Source: Bradyrhizobium valentinum
GTDB lineage: Bacteria > Pseudomonadota > Alphaproteobacteria > Rhizobiales > Xanthobacteraceae
Length of the DNA: 64,000 bases
NCBI RefSeq assembly: GCF_001440405.1
Contig: NZ_LLXX01000050.1
Coordinates: forward strand, 31,745 to 95,744
Reading direction: 5' to 3'
Below are positions 18,135 through 27,304 of this stretch, piece after piece. The notes beneath the pieces were generated by a model. That model was not told the DNA's origin. It ran no database searches and saw only the letters and a list, made by a program, of their open reading frames with translations. Within the stretch, counting starts at the first letter, position 1, and each line of letters starts with the position of its first letter. The position numbers and the translations under genes were made by a program.

Positions 18135-18953
18135 TCAGCTTTTTCGCCTGGAGCGAGCCCCTCCGCGTTGTGGGTTCGACGGGAGAACATCGGTGCTCGC
18201 CCACAAGCGAAATCCGCCGAGAAAAGCGTTGGCATTTTCGCCTGCACGACACCGCTGAGGTAGTGCGTTTAGCTTCTTGACGTTACCTCCACCGATCACC
18301 GTGTCATCCGGCTGCAGGGCCGCCCTGAGTCGTTCGACGACGTCGGCCACACGACGACGCCACATCTTCTTGCCGTCGCGCTCCAGACCGGCCCGTCCGA
18401 CGTAATCCTCGTAGGTGCCCTTCATGTACGGCAAATGACCGAGTTCCATCGGCTTTACCACGCCGTTGATGACCAAGGCGGTGCCGAGTCCTGTTCCGAG
18501 GCCTAGAAACAGCATCTTGCCACCATTGTAGCTTCCCAAGGCCTGCAGCGCGGCGTCGTTCAGCACTTTCGCGGGAAGACCGAACGCCTGCGCGAAATCA
18601 AACGCGAGCCAACCGCGCCCCAGGTTCGCAGGTTCCGCAGCCGGCCGGCCTCCCAAGACTGGGCCGGGGTAGCCGATCGAGATCACGTCATATGTCCAGT
18701 CTGCAGCAAGCTTTTTCACCTTTGACACCATTTGCCTCGAAGTGAGCTTGGGTCCGGATCGAAACGATCGACTTTCTGTTTGCCCGGAAGCAAGGATCTT
18801 TACCGAAGTGCCACCCACGTCGATGACCAGCACGCGCTTGACCCTGGGCTGATGTGCAGTCAGGGCCTTCATGGAAGACCTCACTGCATCCTGTTGATCT
18901 CGCCGCATTGCCGCACGCTTGCGTTTGCCGGCGAGCGACGACTTGATGCTCAT
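18135..18953 (-). CDS. ppgK: ROK-family glucokinase, polyphosphate type
   Basis: The N-terminal phosphate loop VLVIDVGGTSVKILA and the later GLGTGLGTALVINGVVKPMELGHLPY are typical of polyphosphate/ATP glucokinases (PpgK), which phosphorylate glucose to glucose-6-phosphate. The start at 18953 has GGAGAGGCC in front. A basic leader of about 30 residues precedes the kinase fold. The C-terminus is arginine-rich (NPQRGGARSRRKS). It lies between the GH65 phosphorylase and glgP, where free glucose from both pathways would appear. Whether it uses polyphosphate or ATP cannot be read from the sequence. Confidence 0.82.
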   Translation of the reverse strand: MSIKSSLAGKRKRAAMRRDQQDAVRSSMKALTAHQPRVKRVLVIDVGGTSVKILASGQTESRSFRSGPKLTSRQMVSKVKKLAADWTYDVISIGYPGPVLGGRPAAEPANLGRGWLAFDFAQAFGLPAKVLNDAALQALGSYNGGKMLFLGLGTGLGTALVINGVVKPMELGHLPYMKGTYEDYVGRAGLERDGKKMWRRRVADVVERLRAALQPDDTVIGGGNVKKLNALPQRCRAGENANAFLGGFRLWASTDVLPSNPQRGGARSRRKS

Positions 18954-19040
18954 GGCCTCTCCGCCAAATTCATGTTCGCTGTCTGGTCACCGTTCGAGTT
19001 CGCTCCAATAAGTGCCTCCTGCGTTTCCCTGATTGGCTAT

Positions 19041-21431
19041 TCAGATCGTCAGCCCCCTACTAACGGGCCGGACGGCGAGCGGATTTTCCCTGGTCAACTC
19101 GACTTCTTCCATTTCATGGCGGACTACAAGGCGTTCACCTTCACGCAGCACGTACTCCACCTTGTCCAGGCCGATTTCGATTTCCAGCATCTGGCCGCGG
19201 TAGATCAAGGGAAATCGAAGGATGGCATTCTCCTCGGGCGCACGACGTGGCCAGAACGACAACATTCCGTCAGAGTCCCGCATACCTCCGAAACCATAGG
19301 TGAGCATCATCCAGGTGCCGCCCATCGAGGCAATATGGCAGCCGTCTTTCACATTGCCGCCCACGTCGGCCAGGTCCATTAGGAGTGCCGCCATTCCGTA
19401 CCGAATTGCTTTATCCATATCGCCCGTTTGTGCGGCGATGATCGCCTCGACGCACGACGACAAGGATGAGTCGCCTGTCGTCAGTGGATCGTAGAAATCA
19501 AAGTTGCGCTTCTTCATTTTTGGCGGGATAGCATCGCCCAGCAGGAACATGGCCAAGACCACGTCCGCCTGTTTGATCACTCGCTTCCGGTAAATATTCA
19601 GCGGATGATAAAATAGGAGGAGCGGATAACGGTCGCGCGGCGTGTTCTGGAAATCCCAAGGCTCTCTGTTCAGAAAGCTGTCGTCCTGCGGGATAATCTC
19701 CAGCTTCTCGTCATATGGGACATACATGTTTTCCGCCGCGCGAGTCCATGCTGTCGCCTCGGAGGGCTCGAGCGCCGTTTTGTGCACAAGCGAGTTGTAT
19801 GCGTCCGGTTCTGTTTTCCGCAAGAATTCGACAACCTGAGCTGCGTAGCGCAGGTTTTCGCGGGCCATCAAGTTCGTGTATGCGTTGTTGTTTACGACCG
19901 CATTGTATTCGTCGGGCCCAGTGACGCCATTGATGCAGAACTTCCCCCCTTTTGCGTCCGAGTAGAATCCTAGGTCCGCCCACAGGCGTGCGGTTTCGAC
20001 GAGCATCTCGGCGCCGTAGTCCCGCAGGAACGATTCGTCGCCCGTTGCCTGCACATACTTGCGCAGCGCGTACATGATGTCTGCGTTGATGTGATATTGT
20101 GCCGTACCGGCGGCGTAATATGCCGACGCTTCTTCGCCGCTGATGGTGCGCCACGGAAACATGGCTCCTCGATGACCTAATTCCTTGGCGCGTGCTCGCG
20201 CCTGAGGCAGCATCTTGTACCGGAACGCCAGGAGGTTCCTTGCGATGCGGGGAGATGTATAGGTCAGAAACGGCAGCAGGTATATTTCTGTGTCCCAGAA
20301 GTAGTGCCCTTCATAGGCCTGCCCGGTAAGGCCCTTCGCCGCAACACCGGTGTCTTCGGCGCGTGCCGAGGCTTGCAGGATGTGGAAAAGATTGAAACGA
20401 ATCGCTTGTTGGACCTCGATGGTGCTGCGCTTTGTTCGGTCTTCCCTGATATCCCTGATCCGAACATCGCTTCGATGCCAGAAATCGTCCATGTAGTGCT
20501 CTTGGGAGGCGAGCAGCGTCTGGAATCCCTGACTCATCACGCGATCCATTGTCCACTCAGCACGGCCGCAGAGCTGTTCGGAGGAGGCCGTCTGCGAGGT
20601 GTGATAGACCATGTATTTGGTAAGTTGGATGGGGCAGCCCGGCTGCGCTTCGATTGTGAAGGCGACTTGGCCGAAGTCACCAGTGTGGGCAACCTTGTAA
20701 GAGTACGGGCACGAGCTCTCTAACGCATTGTCAGTCGCACATGCGAGCGTGAAGCGACTCTTTTCAGTCGCATGGCACAGCACGATTCGACGGTCCTTGG
20801 AATAGCTGGCTCGCTGATGTAGCACGCGGCCCGGAAAGGCTCTCGCCAGTCGTGGATCGTCCTCGTTACCGCCGGTGCCGTGTTCATTCGCCGTCATCTC
20901 CGAAGAGATCACGACAGAAGCTTGCGCATTGAGGATTGTCACACAATAGGAAATGGCGGCCACGTGCCTATTGACGAAGGAGACCAAACGTCGAGATCTA
21001 ATCGACACCTGTTTGCCAGATGGAGTCTCCCAGAGGATCTCCCGGTCCAGTGTTCCGGCCTTCATGTTGAGCCGCCGGTCGTAATTCAAAAGGTGCGCAT
21101 CGGGCAGCCAGAAAGGCTCGTCATCGACGAAAAGTTTGATGATCTTGCTATCGGTCACATTGCAGATCGTCTGACCGGTTTTTGCGAAACCGTAAGCTTC
21201 TTCTCCATAGATGATCGGCCGCGTTTCATAGAACCCGTTAATGAAGGTGCCGTTTTCGGCCTTGGGGCCGCCCTCCTCCGGGCAGCCGCGCATGCCGAGG
21301 TAACCGTTGCCGAGCGCCAGCATAGTCTCGAGCTGAGCCAGGAATTCGGGGTGAAACGCATTTTCGACGACGTTCCATTCGTCGGCCGGATAATCATGGG
21401 ACGGCGGTCTGAGACGTTCATGATGCAGCAT
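19041..21431 (-). CDS. GH65 disaccharide phosphorylase (maltose/trehalose/kojibiose type)
   Basis: GH65 enzymes split a disaccharide with phosphate to beta-glucose-1-phosphate and glucose. Seen are the N-terminal ALGNGYLGMRG, the barrel segment YEGHYFWDTEIYLLPFL, and the catalytic glutamate in GVTGPDEYNAVVNNNAYTN. The length (796 aa) is normal. GGGAGAAACAGCCCG precedes the ATG at 21431. The beta-phosphoglucomutase gene 32 bases upstream supports release of beta-glucose-1-phosphate. The exact substrate (maltose, trehalose or another glucobiose) is not decidable by eye. Confidence 0.9.
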   Translation of the reverse strand: MLHHERLRPPSHDYPADEWNVVENAFHPEFLAQLETMLALGNGYLGMRGCPEEGGPKAENGTFINGFYETRPIIYGEEAYGFAKTGQTICNVTDSKIIKLFVDDEPFWLPDAHLLNYDRRLNMKAGTLDREILWETPSGKQVSIRSRRLVSFVNRHVAAISYCVTILNAQASVVISSEMTANEHGTGGNEDDPRLARAFPGRVLHQRASYSKDRRIVLCHATEKSRFTLACATDNALESSCPYSYKVAHTGDFGQVAFTIEAQPGCPIQLTKYMVYHTSQTASSEQLCGRAEWTMDRVMSQGFQTLLASQEHYMDDFWHRSDVRIRDIREDRTKRSTIEVQQAIRFNLFHILQASARAEDTGVAAKGLTGQAYEGHYFWDTEIYLLPFLTYTSPRIARNLLAFRYKMLPQARARAKELGHRGAMFPWRTISGEEASAYYAAGTAQYHINADIMYALRKYVQATGDESFLRDYGAEMLVETARLWADLGFYSDAKGGKFCINGVTGPDEYNAVVNNNAYTNLMARENLRYAAQVVEFLRKTEPDAYNSLVHKTALEPSEATAWTRAAENMYVPYDEKLEIIPQDDSFLNREPWDFQNTPRDRYPLLLFYHPLNIYRKRVIKQADVVLAMFLLGDAIPPKMKKRNFDFYDPLTTGDSSLSSCVEAIIAAQTGDMDKAIRYGMAALLMDLADVGGNVKDGCHIASMGGTWMMLTYGFGGMRDSDGMLSFWPRRAPEENAILRFPLIYRGQMLEIEIGLDKVEYVLREGERLVVRHEMEEVELTRENPLAVRPVSRGLTI

Positions 21432-21463
21432 CGGGCTGTTTCTCCCAAGGCAGCGTGAGGTGG

Positions 21464-22216
21464 TCAGTCCAGCAGTTCGGCCAAATCGTCGACTACCAAA
21501 TGAGCGCCATGTTGTTTCAGTTCGTCCGCATTCCCCTTGCGCGCGACACCGATCACGAGTCCGAAGTTTCCACTGACGCCGGCCTGGACTCCTGAGATGG
21601 CATCCTCGATGACAACGGCCCGTATCGGTTCAACCCCCAGCAGCTTTGCCGCAATCAAAAACGTATCCGGGGCGGGCTTCCCGGCAAGACCTTGCGAATC
21701 GATTGTGTTGCCATCGACCCGCACCTCGAAGAAGCCGTCGAGCTTGGCGGCCTTGAGCACTGCCGTGCAATTTTGACTTGAGGTGACAACGGCAGTTTTA
21801 AACTCATTGCGGCGAAGCTGATGGATGAATTGCACGGTTCCCTCGTAGGGCTCTACGCCCACATCCGCTATAATCTGGTTGATCAGGTTGTTCTTGCGGT
21901 TGCCGAGTCCGCACACTGTCTCTACCTCCGCAGGGTCGTCAGGGTTTCCTTCGTGGAGTTGGATTCCGCGTGAGCTCAGAAAGTCTCGAACGCCGTCGAA
22001 ACGAGGCTTGCCGTCCACGTACAACCGATAGTCCGTGGCGAGATCGAAGGGCCGAAACGCTTCCCTTCTTTGCCTCGCACGCTTCTGAAGATATTCGTCG
22101 AACATCTGTTTCCAGCACTTCGCGTGGAGGCCGGCGGTGTCCGTTACCACACCGTCGAGATCAAATAGGACGGCGTCGTACTGGTCGCGGCTGACGCGCC
22201 TGCTATTCTGCCGCAT
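21464..22216 (-). CDS. pgmB: Beta-phosphoglucomutase
   Basis: A HAD-superfamily mutase turning beta-glucose-1-phosphate into glucose-6-phosphate. The nucleophile motif appears as AVLFDLDGVVTDTAGLHAKCW (Asp nucleophile and Asp acid), with VVTSSQN (motif II) and KPAPDTFL...VVIEDAISGVQA (motifs III/IV). The frame extends to 22312, but GGAGAGCGACC precedes the ATG at 22216, giving 250 residues as expected. It lies next to the GH65 phosphorylase, its classical partner. Confidence 0.9.
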   Translation of the reverse strand: MRQNSRRVSRDQYDAVLFDLDGVVTDTAGLHAKCWKQMFDEYLQKRARQRREAFRPFDLATDYRLYVDGKPRFDGVRDFLSSRGIQLHEGNPDDPAEVETVCGLGNRKNNLINQIIADVGVEPYEGTVQFIHQLRRNEFKTAVVTSSQNCTAVLKAAKLDGFFEVRVDGNTIDSQGLAGKPAPDTFLIAAKLLGVEPIRAVVIEDAISGVQAGVSGNFGLVIGVARKGNADELKQHGAHLVVDDLAELLD

Positions 22217-22382
22217 GGTCGCTCTCCGGTTTACCAAAGAACATCCTTCCTCAGTTGCACCCCGCCTGAACCGCTCGGGTGCCCTCCAGCAACTCACCGA
22301 GGTTGCTGCCACAGAATCGGATCGCAGCCATACTGTTCGAGCTCCCGGTCAATAGTGTTCCGGCTTTCTGATCGCCCGATTA

Positions 22383-22961
22383 TCACGCAGCCTCGTCGAG
22401 GAGCGGCCTGTTCCAAACCTGCACAGCCGGTATTTCGTGGTAGTAGCCGAGCACGCACAGGGTGCCCGTATTCAGCAGAAAGTGCTGACCGCCACTCGCT
22501 GGCAATCCGATCCAGCGCGCCGCAAATGCGCGCAACAGGTGTCCATGCGCGAACAGCGCGGTGTCGCCGGCAACCGCGCGCGAGCGGGCTATCACCCGGT
22601 CCACACGCGCAGCAACTTGTTCCGGCGCCTCGCCACCAGGGCACCCATCCCGGAAAATCAGCCAGCCCGGCGCCACCTCATCGATCTGCTTGGGCGTCAG
22701 TCCCTCGTACTTGCCGTAGTTCCATTCGACCAGGTCGGGGTCAATAATCGCTCTCTCGCCCAAGCCTGCCAACTCGCAGGTCTCTCGCGCCCGCCGCATC
22801 GGGCTGCAGAGAACAAGGCCAAATGGGTTGGCGGCGAGCACCGGTCGCATCCGTGCCGCAAGCCGGCGACCGTTGCCAGTCAACGGAATGTCCGTCGTAC
22901 CGGTGTGCTGGCCATTGAGGCTCCACGCGGTCTCCCCATGTCTAATCGCGAACACGCTCAC
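22383..22961 (-). CDS. Histidine phosphatase family protein
   Basis: The N-terminal FAIRHGETAWSLNGQHTGTTD carries the RHGE phosphohistidine motif, and FAHGHLLRAFAARWIG supplies the second catalytic His. This is the phosphoglycerate mutase-like/SixA fold, with 192 residues. The start is a GTG at 22961 preceded by CGGAGCCCAAAC. It lies 21 bases after the phosphoketolase stop. Within a sugar-phosphate operon it could be a sugar-phosphate phosphatase or a cofactor-dependent phosphoglycerate mutase-like enzyme; the short length favours a broad phosphatase. Confidence 0.8.
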   Translation of the reverse strand: MSVFAIRHGETAWSLNGQHTGTTDIPLTGNGRRLAARMRPVLAANPFGLVLCSPMRRARETCELAGLGERAIIDPDLVEWNYGKYEGLTPKQIDEVAPGWLIFRDGCPGGEAPEQVAARVDRVIARSRAVAGDTALFAHGHLLRAFAARWIGLPASGGQHFLLNTGTLCVLGYYHEIPAVQVWNRPLLDEAA

Positions 22962-22982
22962 GTTTGGGCTCCGTCAGCAGGT

Positions 22983-25388
22983 TTAGATGTTGTCGGCCTC
23001 GGTCGAGCGAACGGCCGCAGAAGCCGCCTCCTGCCCCCATCTCCAGCCGGTGATCTCCGGCATATCGTCCCCATACCGGGCGATGAACGCCTTGTGGTCA
23101 ATGAGCTTGTCGCGGATGGCCTGCTTGGCATAGGCAGCCCGCGATCCAAGCCTCGGCACGCGATCGATCACGTCGCTTACGAGGTGGAAGCGATCAAGAT
23201 CATTGAGCACGCACATGTCGAACGGTGTCGTGGTGGTGCCCTCTTCTTTGTAACCACGCACATGCACGTTGTCGTGGCCCGTGCGCCGGTAGGTCAGTCT
23301 GTGAATCAGCCACGGGTAGCCATGGAAAGCAAAGATGATCGGCTTGTCGGTCGTGAACAGCGCGTCGAAATCGTGATCGGACAGGCCGTGCGGATGCTCG
23401 CTCGGGGGCTGCAGCTTCATCAGGTTAACGACATTGATGACGCGGACCTTTAGATCGGGCGCGTGCCGTCGAAGGAGGTCGACAGCGGCGAGCGTCTCCA
23501 GCGTTGGCACGTCCCCACAGCAGGCCATCACGACATCGGGCTCGCTGCCGTGGTCGTTGCTGGCCCACTCCCAAATACCCAATCCGGCTTCGCAGTGCTT
23601 GACAGCCTCATCCATCGTCAACCACTGAGGAGCAGGCTGCTTCCCCGCGACGACGACGTTGACGTAGTTTCGGCTGCGCAGGCAATGGTCGGTGACCGAA
23701 AGCAAGCAATTGCCGTCAGGCGGCAGATAGACCCGAATGACCTCGGCTTTCTTGTTGATGACGTGGTCGATGAACCCCGGATCTTGATGGCTAAAGCCGT
23801 TGTGGTCCTGGCGCCAGACATGGCTCGACAATAGGTAGTTCAACGAGCCAATAGGCCGTCGCCATGGAATGTGATTGCAAATCTTCAGCCACTTGGCGTG
23901 CTGATTGAACATCGAGTCGATGATGTGGATGAACGCCTCATAGCAAGAGAAAAAGCCGTGCCGGCCGGTCAGGAGATAGCCCTCGAGCCAGCCCTGGCAT
24001 TGGTGCTCGCTGAGCATCTCCATGACCCTACCGTCGGGCGCCAGATGATCATCCCAGGGATAGGTATCCGCGGCCCAGGCACGATTGGTGACCTCGAGTG
24101 CATCCTGCCAGCGGTTCGAGTTGTTCTCGTCCGGACTGAAGAGCCGAAAATTTCGTGCCTCCATATTTTGCTTCATTACATCGCGCAGGAAGCGGCCCAT
24201 GACTCGCGTAGATTCCGCGGTTACGGCGCCGGGTGCGGTCACGTCGACAGCGTAATCGCGGAAATTCGGCAGCCGCAGTTCGCGCAGCAGCAACCCGCCA
24301 TTGGTGTGCGGATTGGCGCTCATGCGCCGGGCGCCTCGAGGGGCTAGGTCGGCCAACTCAGGGCGGAGCCGGCCGATGTCATCGAACAGCTCTGCAGGTC
24401 GATAGCTCTTCATCCACTCTTCGAGGAGGCGCACATGGGCCGTGTTCGCGTGCATCTCGCCCATCGGCACCTGGTGCGAGCGCCAGTAGTCCTCGGTGCG
24501 CTTGCCGTCGATCTCCTTCGGGCAAGTCCAGCCCTTGGGTGTGCGGAGCACGATCATCGGCCAGCGGGGGCGCTCCTTGAAACCCTCTCGACCCGCAGCC
24601 GATTTGATGCGCTGAATTTCCCCGACGACCTTATCCATGGTCGCGGCCATCAGCTCGTGCATTTTTTCCGGATCATCTCCCTCGACGAAATACGGCGCGT
24701 AGCCGTAACCGCGGAATAAGTGATCCAGCTCCTCGTGGCTGATACGAGCAAGAACGCAGGGATTGGCAATCTTGTAGCCGTTCAAGTGTAGTATCGGCAA
24801 AACCACCCCGTCAGTCGCCGGGTTCAGAAACTTGTTGGAATGCCAGCTCGTTGCCAACGGTCCAGTCTCGGCTTCGCCGTCGCCGACGACACACGCAGCG
24901 ATCAAGTCCGGGCTATCGAAAACCGCTCCGTAGGCGTGCGAAAGCGCGTAGCCAAGTTCTCCCCCTTCATGAATTGAACCGGGCGTCTCCGGTGCAACGT
25001 GGCTGGGGATACCGCCTGGAAAGGAGAATTGGGTGAACAGGCGCTTCATGCCCCCTTCATCGGGAGAAATGTTCGGATAGACCTCGCTGTAGGTCCCCTC
25101 GAGGTAGGCGTTCGCGACCAGACCGGGACCGCCGTGACCGGGGCCAGTGATATAAATCATGTCGAGGTCGTGCTTCTTGATCACCCGGTTGAGGTGAACG
25201 TAGATGAAGTTCAAGCCCGGCGTCGTTCCCCAGTGGCCGAGAAGCCTCGGCTTGATGTGATCCTTTGTGAGCGATTGCTTGAGCAGCGGGTTGTCGTAGA
25301 GATAGATCTGGCCGACCGACAGGTAGTTGGCCGCCCGCCAGTACGCATCGATTAATGTTCGCTCTTTATTGGAAAGCGTGCTTGCCAT
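22983..25388 (-). CDS. xfp: Xylulose-5-phosphate/fructose-6-phosphate phosphoketolase
   Basis: A ThDP enzyme splitting xylulose-5-P or fructose-6-P with phosphate to acetyl-phosphate and an aldose phosphate. Motifs seen: [54 protein letters not shown] (ThDP) and [19 protein letters not shown]. Of the two adjacent ATGs (25391 and 25388), the second has better spacing to GGGAGG, giving 801 residues, normal for the family. It heads the catabolic operon running to glgX. Two FNR/FixK-like boxes lie upstream. No acetate kinase or phosphotransacetylase gene is seen next to it. Confidence 0.94.
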   Translation of the reverse strand: MASTLSNKERTLIDAYWRAANYLSVGQIYLYDNPLLKQSLTKDHIKPRLLGHWGTTPGLNFIYVHLNRVIKKHDLDMIYITGPGHGGPGLVANAYLEGTYSEVYPNISPDEGGMKRLFTQFSFPGGIPSHVAPETPGSIHEGGELGYALSHAYGAVFDSPDLIAACVVGDGEAETGPLATSWHSNKFLNPATDGVVLPILHLNGYKIANPCVLARISHEELDHLFRGYGYAPYFVEGDDPEKMHELMAATMDKVVGEIQRIKSAAGREGFKERPRWPMIVLRTPKGWTCPKEIDGKRTEDYWRSHQVPMGEMHANTAHVRLLEEWMKSYRPAELFDDIGRLRPELADLAPRGARRMSANPHTNGGLLLRELRLPNFRDYAVDVTAPGAVTAESTRVMGRFLRDVMKQNMEARNFRLFSPDENNSNRWQDALEVTNRAWAADTYPWDDHLAPDGRVMEMLSEHQCQGWLEGYLLTGRHGFFSCYEAFIHIIDSMFNQHAKWLKICNHIPWRRPIGSLNYLLSSHVWRQDHNGFSHQDPGFIDHVINKKAEVIRVYLPPDGNCLLSVTDHCLRSRNYVNVVVAGKQPAPQWLTMDEAVKHCEAGLGIWEWASNDHGSEPDVVMACCGDVPTLETLAAVDLLRRHAPDLKVRVINVVNLMKLQPPSEHPHGLSDHDFDALFTTDKPIIFAFHGYPWLIHRLTYRRTGHDNVHVRGYKEEGTTTTPFDMCVLNDLDRFHLVSDVIDRVPRLGSRAAYAKQAIRDKLIDHKAFIARYGDDMPEITGWRWGQEAASAAVRSTEADNI

Positions 25389-25652
25389 CATTGCCTCCCT
25401 GATCACGCACTCTCGCTCAGCACGTTGTAGTGGGACGAACAGGCCAGACGTCCCTGGAATCAAGCTCGACGATCACTGCGAAAAATCGATAGACGAGGAT
25501 CTCTTCTGGGCGATTGATTGGGACCATCATCGGGGCCGCCTCTCACCTAGTCCTCTCGCAGCGCATTATCTTCCCGCGCACCAGAGACCGCCGGCTCTGC
25601 GCGTGCACGGCTTTGACGCTCGAAACGGTCATCCCGCAACCGAATGACTACT

Positions 25653-25666
25653 TTGATCTGGATCAA
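25653..25666. promoter_or_regulatory. Perfect FNR/FixK-like box upstream of xfp (distal of consensus pair)
   Basis: TTGATCTGGATCAA matches the consensus fully. It lies in the 416-base gap upstream of xfp, which otherwise holds no gene I can support. A class II start would leave a leader of about 230 bases. Confidence 0.75.
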
Positions 25667-25705
25667 GGGTTGCCAGACGCGCCCGGAGAACGGTCACTAG
25701 AGCGG

Positions 25706-25719
25706 TTGATCTGGATCAC
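25706..25719. promoter_or_regulatory. Second FNR/FixK-like box upstream of xfp
   Basis: TTGATCTGGATCAC has one mismatch at the last base. It is 53 bases, about five helical turns, from the perfect box at 25653, so both lie on the same DNA face. Confidence 0.6.
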
Positions 25720-25804
25720 CGTCGGCGATGCGAGCCCTTAACCGGCATGTGCAGCTGCGAAGATGGCGCAGCTGGCCGCAGCTGGCCACCCGGCTCGAAG
25801 ACAC

Positions 25805-25942
25805 TCAGCGTGCCCTAGACGCGATTGTATGCGCAGCTTGAGCAAAGAGAGTACGCATGGACGTGTAGATTAGCGCCAAGAACGCTATCAATCCAACAAA
25901 GAGCAAAACACCAACTACCACTTCCAGATTTATGAACTGCAT
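25805..25942 (-). CDS. Small single-span membrane protein, 45 aa
   Basis: From the ATG at 25942 the product reads MQFINLEVVVGVLLFVGLIAFLALIYTSMR followed by a short basic tail ending IASRAR. One clear transmembrane helix spans residues about 7-27. The frame is open to 26155 but the upstream part is not protein-like. The ribosome site is weak. It lies 86 bases from the second FNR/FixK-like box, which is downstream of it on this strand. Function unknown; small proteins of this shape often accompany membrane complexes. Confidence 0.45.
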   Translation of the reverse strand: MQFINLEVVVGVLLFVGLIAFLALIYTSMRTLFAQAAHTIASRAR

Positions 25943-26147
25943 GTTTGGTGGTCCGCGACCGCTACGCCATCTTTCCAAGGGACTGCTTGCGGATGTCGCC
26001 GCGCTGATTGTTTGTGACGCAAGCGAGCGAAATCGAAAGTCGTTCGGCGGCATTAACAAGCTGCTTTGAGAACCCACGGCGTCTTCCCGCCAGCGTCCGT
26101 CCGATGTATCGTCTCTCGGTCTTTCGATGTGATGCACTGAACTGGCC

Positions 26148-26453
26148 ATGGGCATGGAACATCTGCACTCTCAGACCAACGCCGCTTCGCCATCCCGGCT
26201 GGCGGACGAGCGCGACGTGATATTGAGCCCGCGCGAAAAACAGCTATTGAGGCGCTTTGCCCTTGGAAAGTCGGACAGAGTGATCGCGTGCGAAATCGGA
26301 GGCACCCATCAGCGAATTGGGGTCCAGCGCAAAAGACTTATCGAGAAACTTCAAATTCAGTCACAAGCCCAACTCGTGATATTCGCGGATCAATTTGCGG
26401 CGTGGCCTGCACGACGTACAAGCGGCAGAGAAAGGGACGGCGGTAAGGGCTGA
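26148..26453 (+). CDS. LuxR/GerE-type HTH protein without receiver domain
   Basis: Residues about 25-85 (LSPREKQLLRRFALGKSDRV...KRLIEKLQIQSQAQLVIFA) form a GerE-type DNA-binding domain. There is no N-terminal receiver or ligand domain; only about 24 residues precede the HTH. The canonical end of the recognition helix is altered (GGTHQRIGVQRKRLIEKL, where NTVKNH-like residues are usual). It is the only plus-strand gene in this part of the island. It may be a stand-alone regulator or a truncated response regulator. Confidence 0.6.
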   Translation: MGMEHLHSQTNAASPSRLADERDVILSPREKQLLRRFALGKSDRVIACEIGGTHQRIGVQRKRLIEKLQIQSQAQLVIFADQFAAWPARRTSGRERDGGKG

Positions 26454-26484
26454 CCCAGCCGCCGTCGGATGCGCTCGGTGCGCG

Positions 26485-26907
26485 TCAATATTGGTACTGA
26501 TTGGAACAGATCCAATTGCCGTACGCATCGTAGCAGTTGTTGTAAGCGCCGTAGGCGCCATAAGCCGCTGCAGCTCCCACCGCCGCCGCACCGTATCCAT
26601 ATCCGCGATAGTACCGTCCCGGGTAACCGGCCACCGGACGACCAGGACGACCGGCATATCCATATCCGGGACGACCCGGGCGGCCTGCGATGGGATGTGA
26701 CGGACGCAGCCCACCACGATAGCCGCCACCGTGGAAACGTCCCGCGTGCATGGCGCCACCGCCACGGAACCCGCCGCCCCCGTGAAAGCCGCCGCCGCCA
26801 CCACGGAAGCCGCCGCCCCCGCCACGGCGAGCATAGGCATCATCGGGGATCAAGCTTGCAGTCAGCAAAACAAGTGCGGCTAGTGGAGCGAGAAGATAGC
26901 GAAGCAT
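26485..26907 (-). CDS. Secreted glycine-rich protein, 140 aa
   Basis: GGGAGGTAATTGTC precedes the ATG at 26907. The first 24 residues (MLRYLLAPLAALVLLTASLI) are a signal peptide. The mature part is a low-complexity run of GGGGGFRGGG/FHGGGG units, then GRPGRPGYGYAGRPGRP and a tyrosine-rich end with one Cys pair (NNCYDAYGNWICSNQYQY). Similar glycine-rich exported proteins are common in Bradyrhizobium, with no known role. A perfect FNR/FixK-like box is centred about 68 bases before the start, which suits a class II promoter with a leader of some 27 bases. Confidence 0.75.
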   Translation of the reverse strand: MLRYLLAPLAALVLLTASLIPDDAYARRGGGGGFRGGGGGFHGGGGFRGGGAMHAGRFHGGGYRGGLRPSHPIAGRPGRPGYGYAGRPGRPVAGYPGRYYRGYGYGAAAVGAAAAYGAYGAYNNCYDAYGNWICSNQYQY

Positions 26908-26968
26908 GACAATTACCTCCCTATGAATTCCCCGACGCGGAAGGCTGCCGCACTCTCCAAGCGGACAG

Positions 26969-26982
26969 TTGATGTAGATCAA
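26969..26982. promoter_or_regulatory. Perfect FNR/FixK-like box between two divergent genes
   Basis: TTGATGTAGATCAA matches the consensus fully. It is centred 68 bases before the glycine-rich gene (26907, minus) and 65 bases before the gene at 27041 (plus). Both distances fit a class II promoter with a short leader. Confidence 0.8.
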
Positions 26983-27040
26983 CGGAACGCATCGTTTAGG
27001 TGGAGACACATTCGGCACCCCCTTTCAGAAGGAGCAACCG

Positions 27041-27304
27041 ATGTGGATACTGATGTACGTCTTCTCCTATTCAGTCAGTCCGGCAGCCACAAACGACAGG
27101 GCGGAATGGCGGCTCCTTCCCAATGTGGTGTTCCAAGAATTTTCGACTGAAGAGCGCTGCAACACGGCCAAGTCAAAACTTGAGGGCAGCTTGAAGGAGG
27201 CAGGAGCCAAGCTAAGAAGTGGTTTGGAAGACCTGAAGAGCCTAGGTAAAGCCGACCCAGCGCAGGTCATTATTGCCTTCAATGTGGAGTGCGTTCCGAA
27301 ATAA
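27041..27304 (+). CDS. Hypothetical protein, 87 aa, possibly FNR/FixK-regulated
   Basis: AGAAGGAGCAACCG precedes the ATG at 27041. The protein (MWILMYVFSYSVSPAATNDR... QVIIAFNVECVPK) has a short hydrophobic N-terminus that may be a weak signal or anchor, then a helical region with EERCNTAKSKLEGSLKEAG. Two cysteines are present, in EERCN and VECVPK. No domain is recognised. It shares the box at 26969 with the divergent glycine-rich gene. Confidence 0.55.
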   Translation: MWILMYVFSYSVSPAATNDRAEWRLLPNVVFQEFSTEERCNTAKSKLEGSLKEAGAKLRSGLEDLKSLGKADPAQVIIAFNVECVPK

